Below, piece after piece: positions 1 to 8,202 of a DNA stretch of 28,153 bases. This DNA comes from an uncultured Bacilli bacterium (GTDB taxonomy: Bacteria; Bacillota_I; Bacilli_A; RF39; UBA660). The DNA lies in assembly GCA_947598455.1 (NCBI GenBank), contig CANQFI010000004.1, positions 1 to 28,153 of the forward strand. The letters run 5' to 3'. A program made the translations under genes and the position numbers. The notes below the pieces were generated by a model, which saw nothing but the letters and a program-made list of their open reading frames with translations, was not told the DNA's origin and did not search any database. Positions within the stretch are counted from its first letter, which is position 1; each line of letters starts with the position of its first letter.

Positions 1-49
1 CTATTCTACCTAAATTATCAATATTTTTTACAAAGTTAACATTTTTCAT
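1..49 (-). CDS. AbrB/SpoVT-type transition-state regulator (N-terminal fragment, cut by window edge)
   Basis: The first 16 codons run leftward off the window and read MKNVNFVKNIDNLGRI. This closely matches the N terminus of the AbrB/SpoVT family (MK-x-T-G-I-V-R-x-(I/V)-D-x-L-G-R-(V/I)), the first half of its swapped-hairpin DNA-binding domain. A GGAG ribosome site (56-59) sits 6 bases before the ATG. In B. subtilis spoVT lies just downstream of mfd, and here mfd is the nearest conserved gene upstream on the same strand, which favours SpoVT over AbrB. The rest of the protein is not visible, so the C-terminal GAF domain that would prove SpoVT cannot be checked. Confidence 0.72.
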   Translation of the reverse strand, partial: MKNVNFVKNIDNLGRI

Positions 50-100
50 AAAATTCTCCATTCACTATATAGTTTTAACTATTACAGAAATTTTATGTAT

Positions 101-121
101 AAAAAAAAAGAGCATTGCTCC
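101..121 (-). terminator. Rho-independent terminator of the lipoprotein gene
   Basis: GAGC-att-GCTC (110-120) is followed on the minus strand by a run of nine T (bases 109-101). It begins just after the stop codon of the lipoprotein gene. Confidence 0.75.
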
Positions 122-124
122 TTT

Positions 125-550
125 TTATTTCATAATTTTTTCAACATATGGAATTACATTATCACATGTTCCATCTTGAATATAGGCATAACCATTTTTT
201 ACAGTAGCATCAAAAGTCATATCAAACGATGGCATTGAGATTTGTTGATTCAGTTCAGCAGTTTTATATTGCTCGGAACTTTTATCATACTTATAAACTT
301 CGATACTACATTCTCCAATAATATATCCATAACCTTCTTCAGCACCTATTAAAGAAGCTGATTTTTGATTAACTTCTGTAGAACTATCTAATGCCATTAA
401 ATCTGTTTTCAAATCTTCAAATGTATATGATACTTGATTATCATTTTCATTTACATTATCACTATCAAGTTCTTCATTATTTGAGCCACATCCTGTTAAT
501 ACCAAAGAAATAACAAATATAATCATTAAATAAATAATACATTTTTTCAT
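125..550 (-). CDS. Small predicted lipoprotein of unknown function
   Basis: 141 residues. The N terminus is a lipoprotein signal: MKK, a hydrophobic stretch to about residue 19, and lipobox LTGC with the lipidated Cys at 21. A short Asn/Asp/Glu/Ser-rich linker follows (about 22-40), then a compact domain of about 100 residues that I do not recognise. The mature protein should sit on the outer face of the membrane. A strong AAAGGAG site lies 7 bases before the ATG, and a terminator follows the stop, so it is monocistronic. It is divergent from the XRE regulator at 658-918. With that gene it separates mfd from the SpoVT-like gene, unlike in B. subtilis. No function is assigned. Confidence 0.85.
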   Translation of the reverse strand: MKKCIIYLMIIFVISLVLTGCGSNNEELDSDNVNENDNQVSYTFEDLKTDLMALDSSTEVNQKSASLIGAEEGYGYIIGECSIEVYKYDKSSEQYKTAELNQQISMPSFDMTFDATVKNGYAYIQDGTCDNVIPYVEKIMK

Positions 551-657
551 ACATAAACTCCTTTCATATCAAAAGTATATCATAAAAACTTCACACAGAC
601 GACATATTTTTAAAAAACTTTGTGAAATAATAGCTAAAGAAAAGGAAGTGATATACT

Positions 658-918
658 TTGACTAGTCGATATTCTAAAGAAAAACTATCGTTAATAGTTA
701 GAAAAAATATTCGCAAATATCGTAAAATGAGAAAGTATACACTTCAAGAATTAGCAGACTTGACCGGTCTAACCCACGGATATGTAAGAGACTTAGAATG
801 TTTAACTATTGATAAAACACCATTACTAGAAACGGTCGGAAAATTTGCTGACGCCCTAGAAATAGACATAAGACAATTATTTGATGATATAGAAACAGAA
901 AAGAATATAGACAATTAA
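658..918 (+). CDS. XRE/Cro-type helix-turn-helix regulator
   Basis: 86 residues, essentially one HTH_3/XRE domain. Helices 2-3 are at about residues 28-50 (TLQELADLTGLTHGYVRDLE), with a hydrophobic closing helix LLETVGKFADALEI at about 56-70. The start is TTG, chosen because a good AAGGAAG site lies about 9 bases upstream and no ATG is suitably placed. It is the only gene in the window transcribed toward the origin. It is divergent from the lipoprotein gene (107 bp between starts) and convergent with mfd (10 bp between stops). It may control itself or the lipoprotein gene; that is inference from position only. No partner toxin or phage gene is present. Confidence 0.85.
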   Translation: MTSRYSKEKLSLIVRKNIRKYRKMRKYTLQELADLTGLTHGYVRDLECLTIDKTPLLETVGKFADALEIDIRQLFDDIETEKNIDN

Positions 919-928
919 ATCTATACTC

Positions 929-3900
929 TTATTTATTTACTTCACTAATTATTTCTTCCATTAAAGGAACAATGTAATATAAGAAATGATCTTTTTGATT
1001 TAATAAAGTTAAAGCAATTACAACTTGATTATGTTGATATTTTAATCTAAATCTCGGATTTATATTATAAGCTTTAACAAATAACTTATCTCCCTCAATT
1101 TTATCTGATATTTCAACCGGTAACTCTATTTCAATCTCTCTATCACTCTGTCTTACCGTATTTATACCTAATGTTTGAGCTTGTTTTTCAAACCATTCTT
1201 CATACATATATATTTCAATTTGTTTACTAATTTTACCAAATCTATCTTCTAATTCACGTTTAATTTCTAATAATTTTTTATAACCATCAATTTCATTAAT
1301 CTTTTGATGAATTTCAATTTTAATATCCTCATCAGATACATATGAATCAGAAATATGCGTTTCTACTTCAACAAGTGATCTATTTGAATTAGCTGTATCA
1401 TCATCTTCTTCCGGTACTTCTTCACCTTTCATACGACGCATTTCTTCTTCAATCATTTGCATATATAGTTCAATACCTACTGTATCAACAAAACCTGCTT
1501 GTTCTGAACCTAACAAGTCTCCAGCACCTCTAATTGATAAATCACGCATCGCAATACGATATCCACTACCTAATTCTGTAAATTCCTTAATCGCTTGCAA
1601 CCTTTTAACTGCCACTTCATTAAGCATCTTCTGTTTATCATATATTAAATAAGCATAAGCAATACGATTACTTCGCCCAACACGTCCTCTAATTTGATAT
1701 AACTGACTTAAACCAAAATTATCGGCATCATAAATAATTAAAGTATTAGCATTACTTATATCAATACCTGTTTCTATAATCGTTGTACAAAGTAAAATAT
1801 CATATTCATAATTTACAAAAGATTCCATTACATCTTCAAGTTCCCTTTTACTCATCTGACCGTGCGCAATTGTAATTCTTGCTTCAGGAACTAACTTATG
1901 TAATTGCTCCATTTTAGATTCAATTGAAGCCACTTTATTATATAAAATAAATATCTGGCCATTTCTTGATAACTCTTTATAAATTGCATCTTTAATAATT
2001 AAATCATTTTCTTGAATAACATAAGTTTGAACAGGATATCTATTAGTTGGTGGTGTATCAATAATTGATAAATCTCTTAAACCACTTAAAGCCATCTTTA
2101 AAGTACGAGGAATAGGTGTTGCTGATAAAGTTAAAACATTAACATCATTTTTATATTCTTTAATCTTTTCTTTATGTTGAACACCAAATCTTTGCTCTTC
2201 ATCAACAATTAATAAACCTAATTTAGCAAATTTAACATCATTAGATAACAAACGATGTGTCCCAAATACTAAATCAATTGTTCCTTTTTCTAATCCTTCT
2301 AATATTCTTTTCGTCTCTTTACTACTAGTAAATCTATTAAGTAATGCTATTTCTATTGGATAATTTTTAAATCTTTCTATTGCATTTTCATATTGTTGTT
2401 TAGAAAGAATAGTTGTCGGACATAAATAGAAGACTTGTTTATTATTTAAAATTGTTTTAAACATTGCTCTAAAAGCTACTTCTGTCTTACCAAAACCAAC
2501 ATCTCCACATAGTAATCTATCCATTGGTACTTCACTAGATAAATCAGCATCTATATCTTTAATTGCTTTTAACTGATCTGCTGTTTCATCGTAAATAAAC
2601 TCTGAACCAAACACATCTTCTTCAGCATACGAATTAAAAGGAGTCCCTTTAACACTACTACGAGCTGCATATAACTTAATAAGTTCCCCACTAATATCTT
2701 TAATCTTATTACGTAATTCCCTTTTCTTCTTAACCCAACTAGTACTATTTAACCTATCTAGTTTAGGCATACTACCTTCTTTACCAGCATATTTAAAGAT
2801 TGTACTAATTTTTTCAACTGGTATATATATCTTATCATTACCTTGATAATTAATTTGAATATAATCTTTCTTTAAACCATTCTTCGTTAAAGTAATAACT
2901 CCATTATATATACCTATTCCATGCATACTATGAACTACATAATCACCAACACTAAGTTGACCAAAATCTTTTATCTTTTTACCAATATGATAAGAATTTT
3001 TATAATTAATTACAGAATTCTTTACCTTTTCAATATCATTTTCTGCAATTACAACATATTTATCAAAAACAAAGCCATTATTAATCTTTTGATATAAAAT
3101 ATTTATTTCCCTGTCAATAAAATTGCCTTTATTAACAATATGATAACTAGGTAAAAAAGGTTCTAAACTCTTTAATTGATTTTCTTTACTTAAACAAATA
3201 ATAACTGTCTTACCACCATTAATCTGTTTACTACAATATTTTCCAAGTAATTCAAAATCACTATTAAAATTCTCTATTTCCTGAGCTTTATAACTAACTA
3301 CTTTACCATAATCATTATCATTTAAAGCATTTAAATAAATAACATGTTTATAACTTATTTCTTCCCATTCAAACATATGCTTTTTATCTATGTTCTCATT
3401 TTCATTATATTCATTTATATCATTTAATAACTTAGTATAAGCTAAATCAATTTGATCACGATTAATCATTAATACATATGGATCATCCATATAATCAACT
3501 AACGAACTATTATTGTCACTAATAACTTCTGTATAAGGTTTAATCTTAATACTATTAATTTCTTTAATAGATAACTGAGTTGATTCATCAAAATACCTAA
3601 TTGAATCTACTTCATCACCAAAGAATTCTATTCTAATCGGATGTTCTTCATCAATTATAAAAACATCAATAATAAACCCACGTACAGCATACTCCCCAGT
3701 TGTTGTAACAACACTCTCTCTAACATATCCATATTTATCAAGAATTTCTAATATATTATCTCTTTTAATTTCTTTATTTAACTCTAAATTAAATTCTAAA
3801 TTAGATACATTATTTTTATCTGGTAAATATCTTAAAAAACCCATTAAATTAGTAACAACAATAACTTTTTTACCACTTCTAATCTGTTCTAAAGTTTCTA

Positions 3901-4162
3901 ATCTTTTTATTTTTAAATCTGGAGATATAGCAACAGCAACACTAGTTAAAAAATCATCCATAGGAAATAAATAAACATCTTGTGTATAAGTACTTAAAGC
4001 ATCATAATACATATTAGCTTCATATAAAGTATTTGTTAATATAACTATATTACGATTTTCTTTTTTAAATAATTCAAGCATGTAAAAAATGTTTAACTCT
4101 TTTGTTAAACCTGTAACTGTTAATCCATTTTCATACTTAAAATAATTATTCAAAAAATCCAT
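929..4162 (-). CDS. mfd: Transcription-repair coupling factor Mfd
   Basis: 1077 residues, about 100 shorter than B. subtilis Mfd. It displaces stalled RNA polymerase at DNA lesions and recruits UvrA. Visible domains are: a UvrB-like N-terminal half with a degenerate ATPase site (to about 340); a CarD-like RNA polymerase interaction domain at about 400-465 (VGDYVVHSMHGIGIY); a superfamily 2 translocase with Walker A GDVGFGKTE near 552, box II DEEQRFG near 655 and motif VI QIRGRVGRS near 824; and a C-terminal TRCF domain. The RGAGDLLGSEQAG signature near 877 is intact. The ATG lies 8 bases after the pth stop, with AGGG in the gap region. It is the last gene of the leftward dnaX operon and converges with the XRE gene. 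Confidence 0.98.
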   Translation of the reverse strand: MDFLNNYFKYENGLTVTGLTKELNIFYMLELFKKENRNIVILTNTLYEANMYYDALSTYTQDVYLFPMDDFLTSVAVAISPDLKIKRLETLEQIRSGKKVIVVTNLMGFLRYLPDKNNVSNLEFNLELNKEIKRDNILEILDKYGYVRESVVTTTGEYAVRGFIIDVFIIDEEHPIRIEFFGDEVDSIRYFDESTQLSIKEINSIKIKPYTEVISDNNSSLVDYMDDPYVLMINRDQIDLAYTKLLNDINEYNENENIDKKHMFEWEEISYKHVIYLNALNDNDYGKVVSYKAQEIENFNSDFELLGKYCSKQINGGKTVIICLSKENQLKSLEPFLPSYHIVNKGNFIDREINILYQKINNGFVFDKYVVIAENDIEKVKNSVINYKNSYHIGKKIKDFGQLSVGDYVVHSMHGIGIYNGVITLTKNGLKKDYIQINYQGNDKIYIPVEKISTIFKYAGKEGSMPKLDRLNSTSWVKKKRELRNKIKDISGELIKLYAARSSVKGTPFNSYAEEDVFGSEFIYDETADQLKAIKDIDADLSSEVPMDRLLCGDVGFGKTEVAFRAMFKTILNNKQVFYLCPTTILSKQQYENAIERFKNYPIEIALLNRFTSSKETKRILEGLEKGTIDLVFGTHRLLSNDVKFAKLGLLIVDEEQRFGVQHKEKIKEYKNDVNVLTLSATPIPRTLKMALSGLRDLSIIDTPPTNRYPVQTYVIQENDLIIKDAIYKELSRNGQIFILYNKVASIESKMEQLHKLVPEARITIAHGQMSKRELEDVMESFVNYEYDILLCTTIIETGIDISNANTLIIYDADNFGLSQLYQIRGRVGRSNRIAYAYLIYDKQKMLNEVAVKRLQAIKEFTELGSGYRIAMRDLSIRGAGDLLGSEQAGFVDTVGIELYMQMIEEEMRRMKGEEVPEEDDDTANSNRSLVEVETHISDSYVSDEDIKIEIHQKINEIDGYKKLLEIKRELEDRFGKISKQIEIYMYEEWFEKQAQTLGINTVRQSDREIEIELPVEISDKIEGDKLFVKAYNINPRFRLKYQHNQVVIALTLLNQKDHFLYYIVPLMEEIISEVNK

Positions 4163-4170
4163 TTAAATCC

Positions 4171-4725
4171 CTACTTTTTAGTATTATAAATATTCATAGT
4201 CCTTTCAATTCCATCTATTATAAAGGATTCTATAATTTTAGCAAAATCTTTCTGCATTTCAGTTAATTTATCTTTCTCACTTTTACTAAATTTGCCTAAT
4301 ACATAATCTTTTGTATCAATACTCTTATCGTGGGAAATACCAATTTTTAATCTTGCAAAGCTATCAGAACCCAACCTGTTAATAATTGACTTTATGCCAT
4401 TATGGCCTGCAGCACTACTATTTTTCTTAAGTTTATAAGTACCAAATGTCAAATCTAAATCATCATGTATGACAAGTATATCGTTAAGATCTATATCAAA
4501 ATAGTTAACAAATTGTCCAACGGCATCTCCTGATAAATTCATATAAGTTAAAGGCTTAACAAAGACTACTTTCTCCCCATTAATTCTCTCTTCATGATAT
4601 AAAGCATTAAACTTTTCTTTCCAATCAGAAGTATTTAAATAACTATCAAGCACAAGAAAACCAACATTGTGTCTAGTATCTTTATAATCATTACCGGGAT
4701 TTCCCAAGCCAACAATCAACTTCAT
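4171..4725 (-). CDS. pth: Peptidyl-tRNA hydrolase
   Basis: 184 residues, normal for the family. It cleaves peptidyl-tRNA released from ribosomes so that tRNA is recycled. The catalytic His is H19 in TRHNVGF. The substrate-binding residues are N9 (GLGNPG), N63 (YMN), D88 (IHDDLD) and N109 (GHNG). I place the start at the second methionine (MKLIVGLGNPG) because AAAGGTGA lies just upstream and the family begins there; the upstream six codons would overlap the previous gene. One base separates it from the methyltransferase stop and 8 bases separate it from mfd. The pth-mfd adjacency is conserved in Bacilli. Confidence 0.97.
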   Translation of the reverse strand: MKLIVGLGNPGNDYKDTRHNVGFLVLDSYLNTSDWKEKFNALYHEERINGEKVVFVKPLTYMNLSGDAVGQFVNYFDIDLNDILVIHDDLDLTFGTYKLKKNSSAAGHNGIKSIINRLGSDSFARLKIGISHDKSIDTKDYVLGKFSKSEKDKLTEMQKDFAKIIESFIIDGIERTMNIYNTKK

Positions 4726-4726
4726 T

Positions 4727-5449
4727 TTAATCACCTTTTTCAAATATACCCTTATATGATTTTAATTTTAAAACATCAAGAGGTGGCAAAACCTTTAAAC
4801 TACCAGTTTTACCATTTTTAGTAGCTTTAATTAAAACCATAATTGCTTCTTTATTATATCCAGCATAAATAAATTGTAGTTTTTTTACTTTAAAATTATA
4901 TTTCCCAAGACAATCTATAATTTCTTCTAAACGATCACATCTATGTACTATATATAATGGAGCTTTATTCTTTAATATATACTTAGCAGCAATCATTAAT
5001 TCATCTAAATTCATAGCAATTTCATGTCTAGCTATTGCTTTTTCTTCATCATCATTTATTAATGAAGAATTTTTATCATACTTAAAATATGGTGGATTAC
5101 ACGTTATTGCATCCACACTTTCTGGAAGTAAATATTCTAAAGCATTAGTCAAGTTATCATTAACAATATTTATCTGTGACTCTAAATTATTTTCAATCAC
5201 ACTCATTTTAGCTAATTCATAAATATTCTTTTGTAATTCAAATCCATATACTCTAGCTCTTGTTCTAGTTGATAATATTAAAGGTACTGGAGCATTTCCG
5301 GTACAAAAATCTACAATAGTTCTAGTATTTCCCTTTAGCTCAACAAATTCAGCAAGTAATATCGAATCTAAAGAAAATTTAAATTTATCATCATATTGAT
5401 AGATTTTTAATCCATCATAATCAAATAAATCATTTAATACTTTCGCCAT
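4727..5449 (-). CDS. YabB/TrmN6-like class I SAM-dependent N6-adenine methyltransferase
   Basis: 240 residues. Motif I is DFCTGNAPV (47-55), the acidic residue after strand beta2 is E71 (YGFELQ), and the catalytic NPPY motif is at 118-121. NPPY marks amino-group methylation of adenine. This matches the YabB/TrmN6 group, whose E. coli member methylates A37 of tRNA-Val1. Position next to ricT and holB is the same as for B. subtilis yabB. Substrate is inferred from family. The start overlaps the 3' end of ricT by 20 bp, so translation is probably coupled; only a weak purine stretch precedes the ATG. Confidence 0.9.
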   Translation of the reverse strand: MAKVLNDLFDYDGLKIYQYDDKFKFSLDSILLAEFVELKGNTRTIVDFCTGNAPVPLILSTRTRARVYGFELQKNIYELAKMSVIENNLESQINIVNDNLTNALEYLLPESVDAITCNPPYFKYDKNSSLINDDEEKAIARHEIAMNLDELMIAAKYILKNKAPLYIVHRCDRLEEIIDCLGKYNFKVKKLQFIYAGYNKEAIMVLIKATKNGKTGSLKVLPPLDVLKLKSYKGIFEKGD

Positions 5450-6227
5450 CTTCTAATACAATCTCCTTTATTACTCCATCTAAATCTACTTTATATTTTC
5501 TATTCAAAATATCAACAGATATAACTTTACCTGTACCAAATTCAGTTTTTACAGTTTGCCCTACATTTGGCATTCCATTACCACATCTAACATATTCATC
5601 ATCTTCATAAGTAAGACAACATAATAATCTACCACATAATCCATTTATTTTAGATGGATTTAAGGCAATATTTTGATTCTTAGCCATATTCATAGTTACT
5701 GAATCAATATGATTTAAGAATGTAGAACAACACAAAGTTCTACCACATTGCCCAATTCCACATACTGTTCTAGCCTTATCACGTGCCCCTATTTGACGTA
5801 ATTCAATTCTTGTTTTATAAACTCCAGCTAACCTTTTAGCTAATTCTCTAAAATCAACTCTCTCATCAGCAATAAAATTAAATAATAATTGCTTTCTATC
5901 TAAAGTATAACTAGCATCCAAAATATTCATATCTAATTTTAATTCTTTAGCTATACTTCTAGCTTTTTTTAAACATTTATCTACATCAGCTAAATTTTTT
6001 AAATAAGTATCATAATCTTCATCAGTTGAAACACGTAATATTTTTTTCATTTCTTCAATAGAAATATTAACTTTATCATTATCGGCTTTATACATCATTC
6101 TACCCAATTGAATACCTTTTTCAGTTTCAACTACAACAAAACTATTCTTTTCTATTTCTAAGTCTTCACCATTAAAATAATATACTTTACCTTCAGACTT
6201 TAATGTAACACCATAAATATTACCCAT
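5430..6227 (-). CDS. ricT: RicT (YaaT), PSP1-domain subunit of the RicAFT complex
   Basis: 265 residues. The PSP1 core carries the conserved cysteines C156, C161, C166, C167, C198, C203 and C204 (CGIGQCGRTLCC and LCGRLLCC), expected to hold iron-sulfur clusters. In B. subtilis RicT works with RicA and RicF to stimulate RNase Y processing of mRNAs and also promotes sporulation, competence and biofilm formation. The ATG is within the last codons of holB (8-bp overlap), and the gene's end overlaps the methyltransferase, so this is a tight operon. ricA and ricF are not in the window. Confidence 0.95.
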   Translation of the reverse strand: MGNIYGVTLKSEGKVYYFNGEDLEIEKNSFVVVETEKGIQLGRMMYKADNDKVNISIEEMKKILRVSTDEDYDTYLKNLADVDKCLKKARSIAKELKLDMNILDASYTLDRKQLLFNFIADERVDFRELAKRLAGVYKTRIELRQIGARDKARTVCGIGQCGRTLCCSTFLNHIDSVTMNMAKNQNIALNPSKINGLCGRLLCCLTYEDDEYVRCGNGMPNVGQTVKTEFGTGKVISVDILNRKYKVDLDGVIKEIVLEDGESIK

Positions 6228-7050
6228 AATACTCCCTCATTTCAATTACAAACCTATCTAAGATTAAATCAATATTTCCATTGCTCCTTATGTATTTTAA
6301 AATATTTTCAATTAATAAAATCATCTTAACTAAATTATACTTAGAAACTTCATTTACCAACTCTATTTTATCAGTTCTTATATCTGTATAGCAATCTTTT
6401 AAATAAAAAAGCATTGTATAAAAAAATATTTCCCAATCTGTTCTTTCTTTGTAATAACCACTCATATGAGTCTTATTATACAATAAGTCATCAGAACTTT
6501 TATATATCGAATTTAAATATAATTTAACATCAATTAATACATCATCATTAATATTACTTACATTTTCAACATATTTATTATAAAAAAGCTGACATCTACT
6601 TCTAATTGTTGATATAACATTTTCCTTATTATTAGTGATATAAAAACCTAATATATTATCTTCTGGTTCCTCTAAAAACTTAAGTAAAGCATTAGCCGAC
6701 TCCGTATTAAGACGATGTGCTTCATTTATAATATAAACATTATATTTCGAATAGACTGGTATAGTACTAAAACTATTCATTAAATTACTTATTTGATCCC
6801 TTTTAATAAATTGTCCTTCTGGATTTATGGTAATTAAACTTGGTAAATTACCAGTATTAATTAAAGTACATAAATTACAATCTACAGTACAATTTTCATT
6901 ATAAGTATGTGGACAATTAATCTCTTTTATTAATTCTAAAATATCCTTATAGCATCTTTCCATATCATTAGTTTCAAGCAAAAAAGCATGAGCTAATTTT
7001 CCCTCATGATATTTTTTAATTATTTCGTTTTTCATTGTTAATACATCCAA
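6220..7050 (-). CDS. holB: DNA polymerase III delta-prime subunit
   Basis: 276 residues, a little shorter than B. subtilis HolB. It is the stator subunit of the clamp loader. The AAA+ fold is recognisable, but Walker A is lost (LLETN in its place), as usual for delta-prime. A zinc knuckle is formed by C46, C54, C58 and C61. The degenerate Walker B is IINEAH (107-112) and the SRC motif is at 151-153. The start is TTG, because GAGGTGG lies 4 bases upstream; the next in-frame ATG (codon 6) is too far from that site. It overlaps ricT by 8 bp. The clamp-loader partner gene dnaX is in the same operon. No tmk is adjacent, unlike in many Firmicutes. Confidence 0.95.
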   Translation of the reverse strand: MDVLTMKNEIIKKYHEGKLAHAFLLETNDMERCYKDILELIKEINCPHTYNENCTVDCNLCTLINTGNLPSLITINPEGQFIKRDQISNLMNSFSTIPVYSKYNVYIINEAHRLNTESANALLKFLEEPEDNILGFYITNNKENVISTIRSRCQLFYNKYVENVSNINDDVLIDVKLYLNSIYKSSDDLLYNKTHMSGYYKERTDWEIFFYTMLFYLKDCYTDIRTDKIELVNEVSKYNLVKMILLIENILKYIRSNGNIDLILDRFVIEMREYYG

Positions 7051-7066
7051 AAAACCACCTCGACAC

Positions 7067-7249
7067 CTAAATCAAAAACCTAAGTAAAACCAATGCCATA
7101 ATTCCAAATATTCCTAAGAAAGAACTTAAACTTATTGTAATTAAATTAATTGGAATAAATATATTAATAGCACTAAATAAAATATTAACACTATATATAC
7201 CAAATATTCCTAAACAAATTTTTTTTACTACACTCATTACATTATTCAT
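7067..7249 (-). CDS. bofA: BofA-like integral membrane protein
   Basis: 60 residues with two membrane spans (about 10-31 and 35-59). The C-terminal half, IPINLITISLSSFLGIFGIM, follows the BofA family pattern (VPINL..T..SG.LGIPG.AAL...). In B. subtilis BofA (87 residues) holds the SpoIVFB protease inactive until pro-sigma-K is cleaved late in sporulation. The order recR-bofA is the same as in B. subtilis, supporting the call. This copy is shorter at the N terminus. Start: ATG preceded by AAGGTGA. The gene fills most of the recR-holB gap. Whether it still acts in sporulation cannot be told from this window. Confidence 0.82.
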   Translation of the reverse strand: MNNVMSVVKKICLGIFGIYSVNILFSAINIFIPINLITISLSSFLGIFGIMALVLLRFLI

Positions 7250-7286
7250 ATAATCACCTTACTAACTATATGAAAAACCATTAATT

Positions 7287-7892
7287 TTATTCTGAAATTT
7301 TCTTACGATCACTAAGTGCTCTATCCAATGTAATTTCATCTAAGTAATCTATTTCCGTACCCATTGGTATACCATAAGATAATCTAGATATTTCCACATT
7401 TTTGCCTTCAAATATCTTCTTTATATACATAGTAGTTGTTTCTCCTTCAATAGTTGATTTTAAAGCAATTATTAATTCAGGTTTATCTAACTTACTAACT
7501 CTATCAAATAAACTAGATAAATTAATATCTTCAGGATTAATATCATCAATTGGCGAAATAAGACCATTTAAAACATGATAAACGCCATTATAATTACCAG
7601 CTCTCTCAAAAGCAAAAACACTCTTATAATCTTCTAAGATACAAATAACATTTTTATTTCTATTTTCATCCGAACAAATATCACATACTTCTTTATCAGT
7701 AATATGACCACATATACGGCAACAATGCAGATTATTTTTTGAATCAATCATAGAAGATGCAAAAGATTCAACATCATCTGTAGATAACTCTAATAATGAT
7801 AAAGCCATACGTTCAGCACTTTTTTCACCTATTCCGGGTAATTTACGAAAACAATTAATAAGATCAGCTAAAACAGTAGGATAACTTTTCAT
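7287..7892 (-). CDS. recR: Recombination mediator RecR
   Basis: 201 residues, the usual length. It acts with RecO and RecF to load RecA on gapped DNA. An N-terminal helix-hairpin-helix LPGIGEKSA is at 18-26. A C4 zinc finger uses C58, C61, C70 and C73. The Toprim domain starts at about 82 (ICILEDYKSV), and the C-terminal SYGIP/GTEIDYLDE segment is intact. The ATG overlaps the ebfC stop codon by one base (TAATG), which indicates translational coupling. Confidence 0.98.
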   Translation of the reverse strand: MKSYPTVLADLINCFRKLPGIGEKSAERMALSLLELSTDDVESFASSMIDSKNNLHCCRICGHITDKEVCDICSDENRNKNVICILEDYKSVFAFERAGNYNGVYHVLNGLISPIDDINPEDINLSSLFDRVSKLDKPELIIALKSTIEGETTTMYIKKIFEGKNVEISRLSYGIPMGTEIDYLDEITLDRALSDRKKISE

Positions 7893-8185
7893 TATAATAA
7901 TCCGCCTAATTGACTACCATAAGCACCTAAAACTTTCTCAGTTTCTTTATCAATTTGAGCCATTGCATCATTAACAGCAATAACAAACATATCTTCAATT
8001 ATTTCCTTATCATCATTGTCGATATCTTCCTTAATATTAACAGAAACAAGCTTCTTGTCTCCAGTAAAAACAACCTCAACTAATTCAGAATTACCTGTAA
8101 ATTTTTTCTTATTTAATTCATCTTTCTTTTTAGTAATATCCCTTTGCATCTTTTGAGCTTGTTGCATAAGTGCTTGCATATTCAT
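7892..8185 (-). CDS. ebfC: YbaB/EbfC-family nucleoid-associated protein
   Basis: 97 residues, close to B. subtilis YaaK. The N terminus MNMQALMQQAQKMQ and central LVEVVFTGDKKLVSVNI are family hallmarks; the protein forms a dimeric DNA-binding clamp. It lies between dnaX and recR, as in most bacteria. A GAGGG site lies in the 17-bp gap after dnaX. Its role in nucleoid organisation and recR expression is family knowledge. Confidence 0.96.
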   Translation of the reverse strand: MNMQALMQQAQKMQRDITKKKDELNKKKFTGNSELVEVVFTGDKKLVSVNIKEDIDNDDKEIIEDMFVIAVNDAMAQIDKETEKVLGAYGSQLGGLL

Positions 8186-8202
8186 AATATATTTCCCTCT
8201 TT

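Noticed and set aside
590..626. Inverted TTCACA...TGTGAA in the lipoprotein/XRE gap as an operator
   Set aside because: Only 6 bp match with arms 25 bp apart, which is easily chance in such AT-rich DNA.
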